From a virus: 40,393 bases of DNA. The notes beneath the pieces were generated by a model, which was not told the origin of the DNA, did not search any database, and saw nothing but the letters and a program-made list of their open reading frames with translations. The translations under genes were made by a program, and so were the position numbers. Location: positions 1 to 40,393 of the IMG/VR virus record IMGVR_UViG_3300023110_001987; one strand, given 5' to 3'. Positions within the stretch are counted from its first letter, which is position 1. Each line of letters starts with the position of its first letter. Shown here piece by piece: positions 24,242 to 31,953 of the stretch.

Positions 24242-25492
24242 ATGGCATTTTATTCAGGATCAAAAACAAATCAAAATTTAGTCTTTGGAGATAAAGGTGA
24301 GATAGGCAATAGTTCATTTGCTTATAGTGAGGCCGCTACAGTTGCAAGTACGGAAAACAAAATCACTGCTTCCGATGGTACTAGTAGTGATCATTTTGGC
24401 TGGTCAGTTGCTGTAGGTGACGGTAGAATAGTGGTGGGGGCTGAAGACGGGAACAGCGATCAAGGCGCTGCCTATATCTATAACCTAGATGGAACCAATG
24501 AAACCAATATCACGGTTTCCGATGGGGCTACTGGTGATAAATTTGGCTATTCTGTTGCTGTAGGGTGTGGTAAAATAGTGGTGGGGGCTTACCGGGATGA
24601 CGACAATGGTTCTTCTTCAGGCTCAGCCTACATCTTTGACCTAGATGGAACCAATGAAACCAAGATCACGGCTTCCGATGGTGCTGCTAGTGATGATTTT
24701 GGCTTTTCAGTTGCTGCAGGTTCAGGTAGAATAGTGGTAGGGGCTGATGGAAAGAACAGCAATCAAGGCGCTGCCTATATCTTTGACCTTGATGGAACCC
24801 AATTAGCTAAAATAACAGCTTCAGATGGTGTTGCTGGTGATAGATTTGGCTATTCTGTTGCTGTAGGCTCTGGAAGAATAGTGGTAGGGGCTCAATGGGA
24901 TACCGATAATGGTTCTCAATCAGGTTCAGCCTACATCTTTGACTTAGATGGAAACCAATTGGCCAAGATCACTGCTTCCGATGGTGCTACTGGTGATTGG
25001 TTTGGCAATTCAGTTGCTGTAGGTGGTGGTAGAATAGTGGTAGGGGCTCCCCTAGATGACGACAATGGTAATAGATCAGGCTCAGCCTACATCTTTGACC
25101 TAGATGGAACCCAATTGGCCAAGATCACAAATTCAGATGGTGCTAGAGAAGATGATCAATTTGGTAAATCAGTTGCTGTAGGATGCGGTAGAATAGTGGT
25201 GGGTGCTAATGGAGATGGCGACAATGGTTCTTTTTCAGGCTCAGCCTACATCTTTAACCTAGATGGAACCAATGAAACCAAAATCACAGCTTCAGATGGT
25301 GCTGCTAGTGATTCCTTTGGCTATTCTGTTGCTATAGGTTCAGGCAGAATAGTGTTAGGGGCTTATGGGGATGACGACAATGGTTCTGAATCAGGCTCAG
25401 CTTATATCTACAACACCAACGAATACTATGACGATTATGTAGAAAAAATTGCCGATAATAGAATCGGCCAATACACAAGATTAACAGGATAA
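24242..25492 (+). CDS. FG-GAP beta-propeller protein 2 (seven repeats)
   Basis: The 416-residue paralogue of the preceding gene starts 3 nt after its stop with CGAGG 8 nt upstream. A different 40-residue N-terminus (MAFYSGSKTNQNLVFGD) is followed by seven blades. Blades 1 and 3 have a shorter loop (GNSDQGAAYIYNL, KNSNQGAAYIFDL) in place of DDDNG--SGSAYIF. Several units end DGTNET in place of DGTQLA, and this linker is shared with blades in the third gene, indicating exchange of blades between paralogues. The C-terminal tail is DDYVEKIADNRIGQYTRLTG. Same predicted fold and likely virion role. Confidence 0.8.
   Translation: MAFYSGSKTNQNLVFGDKGEIGNSSFAYSEAATVASTENKITASDGTSSDHFGWSVAVGDGRIVVGAEDGNSDQGAAYIYNLDGTNETNITVSDGATGDKFGYSVAVGCGKIVVGAYRDDDNGSSSGSAYIFDLDGTNETKITASDGAASDDFGFSVAAGSGRIVVGADGKNSNQGAAYIFDLDGTQLAKITASDGVAGDRFGYSVAVGSGRIVVGAQWDTDNGSQSGSAYIFDLDGNQLAKITASDGATGDWFGNSVAVGGGRIVVGAPLDDDNGNRSGSAYIFDLDGTQLAKITNSDGAREDDQFGKSVAVGCGRIVVGANGDGDNGSFSGSAYIFNLDGTNETKITASDGAASDSFGYSVAIGSGRIVLGAYGDDDNGSESGSAYIYNTNEYYDDYVEKIADNRIGQYTRLTG
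24362..25420 (+). repeat. Tandem blade repeats, seven units (propeller gene 2)
   Basis: Seven in-frame units of about 147-159 bp share the core of the first array. Length varies because two units lack the acidic loop and one has an extra residue (REDDQFG). Confidence 0.8.
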
Positions 25493-25496
25493 AACT

Positions 25497-26654
25497 ATGG
25501 CATTTAAAACAACATATTCACAATACGACAATAAAATAGGCCTATTTTCAACGGAAGGCGATTTAGATTTAACGACAATCCCTTCAAATGAAACTGTAAT
25601 ACAATCCTCAGACGCTGCATATAATGATGGATTTGGCACTTCTATTGCTGTGGGTGACGATAGAATAGTGGTTGGGTCTGAGGGAGATGACGACAATGGT
25701 TCTGAATCAGGCTCAGCCTACATCTTTGACCTTAATGGTACCCAATTAGCCAAGATCACGGCTTCCGATGGTGCTGCGGATGATCGCTTTGGCAATTCAG
25801 TTGCTGTAGGGTGTGGTAGAATAGTGGTAGGGGCTCACCAAGATGACGACAATGGTACTAATTCAGGCTCAGCCTACATCTATAACCTAGATGGAACCAA
25901 TGAAACCAAGATCACGGCTTCCGATGGGGCTGCTAATGATATATTTGGCTATTCTGTTGCTGTAGGTTGTGGTAGAATAGTGGTAGGGGCTTCTAAAGAT
26001 GACGACAATGGTAATAGATCAGGCTCGGCCTACATCTTTGACCTAGATGGTACCCAATTGGCCAAGATCACAGCTTCAGATGGGGCTGCTGATGATGAAT
26101 TTGGCCATTCTGTTGCTGTAGGTAACGGTAGAATAGTGGTAGGGGTTGGGGGAAATAGAAGCTCATACATCTTTGACCTTGATGGTAACCAACTAGCAAA
26201 AATTACACCTTCAGATGGTACTCTTAATGATCGCTTTGGCCGATCAGTTGCTGTAGGCTCAGGCAGAATAGTGGTAGGGGCTGCTCCTATTGGTTCTAGT
26301 TCAGGCTCAGCCTACATCTTTGACCTTGATGGCAGCCAACTAGCAAAAATTACACCTTCAGATGGTGCAACAAACTACTTTGGCGAGTCAGTTGCTGTAG
26401 GTAACGGTAGAATAGTGGTAGGACATTATGCAGGCACTAATCAATCTGCATATGTTTTTGATCTAGACGGTAACGAATTAGAAAAGATAATACCCACATC
26501 AACAAATGGTAGTAGTTTTAGTAAAAAAGTTTTTATAGGCGGCGGTAAAATATTAATATCACGTGATGGAGATTCTGGTAGTGGTAACGGCGCTGGATAT
26601 GTCTACATCTACGAAACGCCAAATATAAAAGACATCTTTTCAATTGTTGACTAA
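25497..26654 (+). CDS. FG-GAP beta-propeller protein 3 (seven repeats, last blades degenerate)
   Basis: This 385-residue third paralogue starts 4 nt after the second. Its N-terminus (MAFKTTYSQYDNKIGLF) shares TTIPSNE with the first gene. Seven units can be counted: the first three are standard, the fourth to sixth have shortened loops (VGVGGNRSSYIF, GAAPIGSSSGSAYIF, GHYAGTNQSAYVF), and the seventh is strongly diverged (SFSKKVFIGGGKILISRDG). Keeping the count at seven despite decay supports a closed seven-bladed propeller. It ends at a late-promoter-like ACTAAATA in front of the glycan cassette. Confidence 0.8.
   Translation: MAFKTTYSQYDNKIGLFSTEGDLDLTTIPSNETVIQSSDAAYNDGFGTSIAVGDDRIVVGSEGDDDNGSESGSAYIFDLNGTQLAKITASDGAADDRFGNSVAVGCGRIVVGAHQDDDNGTNSGSAYIYNLDGTNETKITASDGAANDIFGYSVAVGCGRIVVGASKDDDNGNRSGSAYIFDLDGTQLAKITASDGAADDEFGHSVAVGNGRIVVGVGGNRSSYIFDLDGNQLAKITPSDGTLNDRFGRSVAVGSGRIVVGAAPIGSSSGSAYIFDLDGSQLAKITPSDGATNYFGESVAVGNGRIVVGHYAGTNQSAYVFDLDGNELEKIIPTSTNGSSFSKKVFIGGGKILISRDGDSGSGNGAGYVYIYETPNIKDIFSIVD
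25599..26625 (+). repeat. Tandem blade repeats, seven units (propeller gene 3)
   Basis: Seven in-frame units run from near-identical copies of the other arrays (units 1-3) to progressively diverged ones (units 4-7). The gradient suggests that homogenisation acts mainly on the 5' part. Confidence 0.75.
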
Positions 26655-26657
26655 ATA
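26650..26657 (+). promoter_or_regulatory. Late promoter variant ACTAAATA
   Basis: ACTAAATA overlaps the end of propeller gene 3 and lies 9 nt before the ATG at 26667. The same 8-mer occurs on the minus strand at 16212-16219. It would start the glycan cassette. Confidence 0.5.
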
Positions 26658-26666
26658 GTATGAGAT

Positions 26667-28199
26667 ATGATACCCAATATATTATGGCAAACTTGGAAAA
26701 CTAAAACTTTACCAAATTTACTTAAAAAACAATCAGAGTCTTGGAACTACAGTAATTCTCAACTTAAAAAAGAGTTTATGGATGATCAGCAATGTTCTGA
26801 TTTTATTTTAAAACATTTTGGCAAAGAAACTCATTTAAAATATTTACAATTACCTCAACCCATTAATCGTGCTGATTTTTGGAGATTGGCTGTTGTTTAT
26901 ATTCACGGTGGTTATTATTCAGATTTAGACATTACTTGTAAAATGAATTTAAATTATTTTACCAATCCTAAAGCTAAGGCTGTATTCATAAGAGAAATTA
27001 ATAACATAGGTAATTATTTTTTTGGTGCCGTACCTAAGCATCCTGCTATCAAAATGGCAATTGATCGTATGTTATCAGAAACAGATAATATTAATAAAAA
27101 AGAATCACAATCGTGGGGAATGCACGGCCTACATCAATCTGTACGAGATTATTATAAAGTTATAGGTACAAATTATATTTCTAATAACGAGGTTGATTTT
27201 ATATTAGATAGTAAAGTTAGGCAAAATAAATATCTTATACATACTATGGTTAGTTTAGATGATCAAAAAGATTATGAATCATGGAGAAAAAGAGAGAAGT
27301 TAATGATTAAAGAAAGACAACAATCAAAAGACATTTTATTTTTTACAACATTTAATAAAAATGGTTATGACCTTTATGGTAAATCTTGGGTAGATAGTTT
27401 TATTAAAGTTGCAAACTATTACAATAAATTTAAAGCTAAAATCTATTACGAAGGTTTTAAACCTAAACAAACACATTCAAATATACAGTGGGTAGATTTT
27501 AAACAAGAAATACCTCAACACGAGTCTTGGAAAAAAGAATACTTAGAAAAAAATAAACACGTTGATTACATAAAGACTATGTGTGTTCGTTTTAGTCATA
27601 AGGCCTTTGTTATACAAGATGTATTAGATAAACATAACAATGAATATTTGATATGGTTAGATGGTGATTGTGTTTTTAAAGATTCAAATTACACAGAATT
27701 TCCTAAAAACATACTTAAAGATAAATTTTTAGCTTGTCAATTAGAACACGCACAAGATTTAAATCACGTAGAAAGTGGAATACTTATTTTTACAGGTCAA
27801 CATCCTGACACTAAAGTGTTTAATCAACATTTTAAAGAAAATTATAAGGTGAACAATGTTATAAAAATGGGAGAACCTTACGATGGTTTTATTGTATCTA
27901 AATCGTTAGTTTCATCTAAATTAAGTTATGTTAATTTAAATGAAAGTTATGGAAAAGGTGGTATACAATCTGATCCCAATTTAACTTTTTTACACCCTCA
28001 AATTAAAGACAAGTTTGTTCATAACATAGGTTGGACAGGTAAAAATCAATATGATGGTTTTGAAATAATTAAGGGTAGAGATGATATTTTAACTAAACTT
28101 GAAAGCGTACTTTTTGGCAATAAAAAAGAAAAACAAAAAAAAAAGAAAAGACTTTTTAACAAATTAGAAAAGTTAAGAAGATTAAAATCAAACAGATAA
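26667..28199 (+). CDS. Two-domain glycosyltransferase (GT32-like plus second GT-A domain)
   Basis: The 510-residue protein has two catalytic regions. Residues 1 to about 200 match the Gly_transf_sug/OCH1 type (GT32): IPNILWQTWKTKTLP, INRADFWRLAVVYIHGGYYSDLD with Asp86-x-Asp88. Residues from about 220 to 460 form a second GT-A-like domain: ILFFTTFNKNGYDLYGKSW, KTMCVRFSHKAF, then YLIWLDGDCVF with Asp332-x-Asp334. The C-terminus is very basic (KKEKQKKKKRLF and RRLKSNR), perhaps for membrane-surface or nucleic-acid contact. Such fusions usually add two successive sugars. It is the first gene of the cassette, with its own late promoter variant. Confidence 0.8.
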   Translation: MIPNILWQTWKTKTLPNLLKKQSESWNYSNSQLKKEFMDDQQCSDFILKHFGKETHLKYLQLPQPINRADFWRLAVVYIHGGYYSDLDITCKMNLNYFTNPKAKAVFIREINNIGNYFFGAVPKHPAIKMAIDRMLSETDNINKKESQSWGMHGLHQSVRDYYKVIGTNYISNNEVDFILDSKVRQNKYLIHTMVSLDDQKDYESWRKREKLMIKERQQSKDILFFTTFNKNGYDLYGKSWVDSFIKVANYYNKFKAKIYYEGFKPKQTHSNIQWVDFKQEIPQHESWKKEYLEKNKHVDYIKTMCVRFSHKAFVIQDVLDKHNNEYLIWLDGDCVFKDSNYTEFPKNILKDKFLACQLEHAQDLNHVESGILIFTGQHPDTKVFNQHFKENYKVNNVIKMGEPYDGFIVSKSLVSSKLSYVNLNESYGKGGIQSDPNLTFLHPQIKDKFVHNIGWTGKNQYDGFEIIKGRDDILTKLESVLFGNKKEKQKKKKRLFNKLEKLRRLKSNR

Positions 28200-28227
28200 A
28201 ATCAATATATGCTAAAAACTATTTAAA

Positions 28228-29043
28228 ATGAAAAATATATGTAACAAAATTTCTTTTGTAATAGCTACTAATGGTAAACGATATGATTTAACAAAAAAAA
28301 CGATCAAATCTATCCAAAATGCAACAAATTTTAAATGTGATATTCATATAGGGGGAAATGTTTCAAAATTTTTAATTAATAAAGACAAGAATATTTTTTT
28401 ACATAACTTTGTAGAAGAATCAAATAACGGATTTATTGGCAAATTAAGAAATAGAATAATTGAAAAATGTAATACTGAAATAGTAGTTTATTGTGATGAT
28501 GATGTTTTGATACCAAAAAATTGGTTAAATAACTTTTTAGAATACAATAATAATAATGATTGGAATTTTTTAACTAATAAAATTTTTTTACCAAATGGCG
28601 GAAGGTATTGGGACAGATCAATTATAGATGACAATATTCATACAATGGTTGATTATGATCACGATAAGTATGATAAGAGATTATATTTTTGTTCTACATT
28701 TTTTGTTACTAAGCGAAATTTTTTTAATAAATTTAAATTTGATGAAACCTTAAAATATTATGGAGGCGTAAAAGATAAAAACTTAGATTTAAAAAATTGG
28801 AAACTAGCTGAAGACCACGAGTTAAGTTATAGAATATATCAACAAGGATATTGTATAGATTTTGATTCCAATAATTATGTTTTTCATATTAATAATGAAT
28901 TTACACAAGTTATTAGAAAAATAAATTTATCAAAAAACGTATGTATTAAAAATATTTTTTTAAATGATGAAGAAACAGACTCTATTTTTGTTAAAGATAG
29001 AAGTATAATTAACATATTAAGAAATGAGTTTAAAAATTTATGA
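28228..29043 (+). CDS. Family 2-type glycosyltransferase (GT-A)
   Basis: The 271-residue enzyme opens with KISFVIATNGKRYDLTKKTIKSI, the standard nucleotide-sugar binding start of GT2 enzymes. It has EIVVYCDDDVLIPKNWL with the DDD metal site at 90-92 and LAEDHELSYRIYQQGYCI with the catalytic ED at 194-195. There is no transmembrane segment. It overlaps the following FkbM gene by ATGA. The donor and acceptor cannot be read from sequence, but a role in building a surface glycan or decorating a virion protein fits the context. Confidence 0.8.
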   Translation: MKNICNKISFVIATNGKRYDLTKKTIKSIQNATNFKCDIHIGGNVSKFLINKDKNIFLHNFVEESNNGFIGKLRNRIIEKCNTEIVVYCDDDVLIPKNWLNNFLEYNNNNDWNFLTNKIFLPNGGRYWDRSIIDDNIHTMVDYDHDKYDKRLYFCSTFFVTKRNFFNKFKFDETLKYYGGVKDKNLDLKNWKLAEDHELSYRIYQQGYCIDFDSNNYVFHINNEFTQVIRKINLSKNVCIKNIFLNDEETDSIFVKDRSIINILRNEFKNL

Positions 29044-29726
29044 AATATAAATTTATAGATATTGGATGTTCATTTTTTATGGTATCAACTGATGAATTAG
29101 GAATAAATGTTAATGGCATTTTTGTAGAACCTATTAAAGAATATTTAGATGTGTTGCCGTCCTCCGATACAATTGTAAAAGAAAATGTGGCTATAGGATC
29201 TAAAATAGATACTGTAAAATTTAATGTATTTATTCCAAAAAATACAAAAATCAGATATTATAATACAAAAGAATTAACAAGAATGATGAACAAGTATATA
29301 AAAGAAGATCCTATCCACTATATTCACAAGCATCCTATATTAGGTGCCATTCTTGGTGCAGGTGGTAGTGCTATTTACACACGAAATGATAAAACTATTG
29401 TTGACAATGAATTTATTGAACAAAAAAATATTGAAGTTGATATGATTACCTTGGATGAATTATTTAAGAGAAATAGTGTTACTGAGATTGATTATTTTAA
29501 AGTTGACGTTGAAGGTTTAGAAGAAACTATTATGTTGCAACTAATACAGTTAATGCGTAAAAATAAAGTAAAAATAAATAAACAGATTCGTTTTGAGTGT
29601 AATCAACTATCTGATCAAAAAAAATTAAAAAATATTGCTTATGATATTTGTAGTGAGTTTGATTTTAAATATGAATACGTCCATAATGTTAAATGGGATG
29701 AAGATATAATCTTAACAAAATTATAA
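29040..29726 (+). CDS. FkbM-family methyltransferase
   Basis: The 228-residue protein starts MKYKFIDIGCSFFM (SAM-binding motif I in a shortened form) and has the FkbM signature VDMITLDELF, then EIDYFKVDVEGLEE (154-161). FkbM enzymes O-methylate sugars or polyketides. It is a paralogue of the gene at 33110, sharing MKYKF-DIG, FVEPIK or LVEPIK, and VD-EGLE or ID-EGHE. It is coupled to both neighbours (ATGA upstream, TAATG downstream). Likely role: O-methylation of a sugar added by the adjacent glycosyltransferases. Confidence 0.8.
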   Translation: MKYKFIDIGCSFFMVSTDELGINVNGIFVEPIKEYLDVLPSSDTIVKENVAIGSKIDTVKFNVFIPKNTKIRYYNTKELTRMMNKYIKEDPIHYIHKHPILGAILGAGGSAIYTRNDKTIVDNEFIEQKNIEVDMITLDELFKRNSVTEIDYFKVDVEGLEETIMLQLIQLMRKNKVKINKQIRFECNQLSDQKKLKNIAYDICSEFDFKYEYVHNVKWDEDIILTKL

Positions 29727-30373
29727 TGATATCTAAAATCATAATTCAAACTTGCATTACATCAATTCCAAAATATGTACAAGATATGATTAAAGAAAGA
29801 ATGTCTGATGAATGGAAATATTATATTTTTAATGATACTCAACAACGATCATATCTTTTAGAAAATCCCTCATTAAATTATACAAATATTGTAAAAAAAT
29901 ATGATCAGTTAACTGGTGCTCATAAATCAGATTTATTTAGATATTATTATCTTTATAATAATGGTGGAATTTTTTTAGATGATGATGCTATGATTTACAA
30001 TATATCATTAGACGAATTGATAGAGGGGTGTGATTGTTTTTTTGTAAAATCTAATTATAATAAATTTCCAGAAATAATAAATGCATTTGTGGGTGTCAAT
30101 TCAAATAATATTATTATAAAAGAAGCTCTTGATGATTTATACAAAATAAATGTTAATAAATTAGCGCCAATTAAAGTTAATAAACAAAAATATCTTCGTG
30201 TCGTTCAAGCTCTATATAAGTTTACTGAAAAACATAAGAATAAATATAATATTAAATTTTTTAACGAAAAAAAAAATCACAATTTAGATAATCCTTATGT
30301 GGATTATAATGATAAAATAATTTGGAAACATTATTACCACGATAAAATTATTCCAAAAATAAAAAAAGTATAA
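29726..30373 (+). CDS. GT32-like glycosyltransferase
   Basis: The 215-residue protein has a compact Gly_transf_sug domain: IIIQTCITSIPKYVQDMI, then LTGAHKSDLFRYYYLYNNGGIFLDDD with the acidic triplet at 85-87. A basic C-terminus (KHYYHDKIIPKIKKV) follows. It is shorter than typical GT32 enzymes but keeps the core SD-FRY and GG---D-D motifs. It starts on the last base of the FkbM gene. It transfers a sugar from a nucleotide donor; specificity is unknown. Confidence 0.75.
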   Translation: MISKIIIQTCITSIPKYVQDMIKERMSDEWKYYIFNDTQQRSYLLENPSLNYTNIVKKYDQLTGAHKSDLFRYYYLYNNGGIFLDDDAMIYNISLDELIEGCDCFFVKSNYNKFPEIINAFVGVNSNNIIIKEALDDLYKINVNKLAPIKVNKQKYLRVVQALYKFTEKHKNKYNIKFFNEKKNHNLDNPYVDYNDKIIWKHYYHDKIIPKIKKV

Positions 30374-30379
30374 TAAATA
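30372..30379 (+). promoter_or_regulatory. Late promoter variant AATAAATA
   Basis: AATAAATA overlaps the stop of the GT32-like gene and lies 8 nt before the ATG at 30388. A second ATA-AGT-type element (AAAATAGT) directly abuts the ATG. Confidence 0.4.
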
Positions 30380-30387
30380 AAAATAGT

Positions 30388-31026
30388 ATGCATATAACTA
30401 CTGAAAATGAAAAGAAATATTTTTCACAAAGTGGTGAAGATGGAATAATTGAATATATCTTTGACAATATTGGCACCACAAACAAAGTAGCTGTAGAAAT
30501 AGGAGTTACAGCTGGGGATGATTTTGAAGATAATACATCAAACTTATGCATTAATAAAAAATGGAAATGTTATTGGTTTGATATGATTAAAATTCAAAAT
30601 AAACCTAAAAATTGTACTTTTGCTAAAATTAAGTTAAATAAAGACAATATTATAGATGTGTTTAAAAAACTTAAAATACCAAAAGAATTTGATTTATTAT
30701 CAATAGATATCGACAGTAACGATTATCATATAAGAGAAAAACTATCAGTATATAATCCTAGAGTTGTAATTATGGAGTACAATGGTTGTTTTGATCATAA
30801 GACAGAGTATGTTATGCCCTATAATGAAAATTATATTTGGAAAGGATATGAAATGAGAGATTTTGGTGCAAGTTTATTATCTTATACTTTACAAGCTGAG
30901 AGAATGGGATATGATTTAGTTTATTGTACAGAAAATGGAGTAAATGCATTTTTTATTCGTAAAGACTTAAATGTGTTTGAAAAAAAAACAACAAAAGAAG
31001 TTTATAAAAAACTGATTTGGGCATAG
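30388..31026 (+). CDS. FkbM-like SAM-dependent methyltransferase
   Basis: The 212-residue protein contains YFSQSGEDGIIEYIF, then VAVEIGVTAGDDFEDNTSNL (SAM motif I region), WKCYWFDM, KEFDLLSIDIDSNDYHI and VVIMEYN. This SQSGEDG and LLSIDIDxNDY pattern belongs to a methyltransferase family related to FkbM that occurs in polysaccharide gene clusters. It is a different subtype from the two FkbM genes nearby. Likely role: methylation of the glycan or its precursor. Promoter-like AATAAATA precedes it. Confidence 0.7.
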   Translation: MHITTENEKKYFSQSGEDGIIEYIFDNIGTTNKVAVEIGVTAGDDFEDNTSNLCINKKWKCYWFDMIKIQNKPKNCTFAKIKLNKDNIIDVFKKLKIPKEFDLLSIDIDSNDYHIREKLSVYNPRVVIMEYNGCFDHKTEYVMPYNENYIWKGYEMRDFGASLLSYTLQAERMGYDLVYCTENGVNAFFIRKDLNVFEKKTTKEVYKKLIWA

Positions 31027-31034
31027 TATATATA
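31027..31034 (+). promoter_or_regulatory. Possible late promoter variant TATATATA
   Basis: TATATATAGTATATAG in the 21-nt gap differs from TATAAATA at one position and keeps the AG that follows the box at the other sites. It lies 13 nt before the ATG at 31048. Confidence 0.35.
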
Positions 31035-31047
31035 TAGTATATAGAAT

Positions 31048-31953
31048 ATGAAAAAAGTATTAGTAACAGGTGGTGCAGGATTTATAGGATCAAACTTAGT
31101 AGATAAGTTAATTCATAATAATCATCAAGTCACTGTAATAGATAATGAGAGTTCAGAATCAGCAGAACAATTTTATTATAATGATGATGCTGAAAATTTA
31201 AATTTAGACGTAACGAATTTTGAACAAATCAAACCATATTTTAAAGATGTAGATGTAGTATTTCATCTAGCTGCTGAAGCTAGAATACAACCATCTATTA
31301 TTAATCCATTAAAATCAATATATGCAAATGTTATGGGCACTTGTTCTGTTTTACAGGCCGCAAGAGAAATGGGTGTTAAACGAGTTGTTTATTCTTCAAC
31401 CTCTTCAGGATATGGATTAAATTCAATACCAAATATAGAAGATCAACCAGATGATTTATTAAATCCATATGCTGTAGGAAAAGTTACTGGTGAAAAACTT
31501 TGTAAGATGTATAGTGATTTATTTGGATTAGAAACAATTGTGTTTAGATATTTTAATATTTACGGTAATAGACAACCTATGAAAGGGCAATATAGTACCG
31601 TTGTGGGTATATTTGAAAGACAAATGAGAAATAATGAACCTCTTACGATCGTAGGTGATGGAGAACAAACTAGAGATTTTACAAACGTAGAAGACGCTGT
31701 TCAAGCAAACATATTGGCTGCAACGAAAGAAATTGACAAAAAATATTTTGGCACAGTATTTAATATTGGTAGAGGACAAAATTATTCTATTAACGAATTA
31801 GCAAAAATGTATAATCATACTACTACATACATACCGCCTAGAAAAGGTGAAGCAAGAGCAACACTTGCAAATATAGATAAGGCAAAAACTATATTAGGTT
31901 ATAATCCGCAAGTTAATATTGAGGATTGGTTAGAAGAAAGACTAAAAAAATGA
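31048..31953 (+). CDS. NAD-dependent sugar-nucleotide epimerase/dehydratase
   Basis: The 301-residue extended SDR enzyme has GGAGFIG at 8-14 for NAD(H), VTVIDNES, DVVFHLAAEARIQPS, the catalytic Ser region VVYSSTSSGYG at 113-123 and Tyr141-x-x-x-Lys145 (NPYAVGKVTGE). FRYFNIYGNRQ and GDGEQTRDFTNVEDAV are typical of UDP-glucose and UDP-GlcNAc 4-epimerases (GalE/WbpP type). It supplies an activated sugar for the adjacent glycosyltransferases. A dehydratase activity cannot be excluded. It overlaps the SqdB gene by ATGA, suggesting that the two act on related UDP-sugars. Confidence 0.85.
   Translation: MKKVLVTGGAGFIGSNLVDKLIHNNHQVTVIDNESSESAEQFYYNDDAENLNLDVTNFEQIKPYFKDVDVVFHLAAEARIQPSIINPLKSIYANVMGTCSVLQAAREMGVKRVVYSSTSSGYGLNSIPNIEDQPDDLLNPYAVGKVTGEKLCKMYSDLFGLETIVFRYFNIYGNRQPMKGQYSTVVGIFERQMRNNEPLTIVGDGEQTRDFTNVEDAVQANILAATKEIDKKYFGTVFNIGRGQNYSINELAKMYNHTTTYIPPRKGEARATLANIDKAKTILGYNPQVNIEDWLEERLKK

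Noticed and set aside
24060-24317. Minus-strand frame across the junction of the first two propeller genes
   Set aside because: It is an accidental frame in repeat DNA with no start signal.
23018-26654. Regular repeats that could be taken for a CRISPR array or satellite DNA
   Set aside because: The units are about 156 bp, in frame, and encode conserved FG-GAP blades; there are no short repeats with unique spacers.
23018-26654. Diversity-generating retroelement variable region
   Set aside because: Variable codons change in many base types and no reverse transcriptase or template repeat is in the window.
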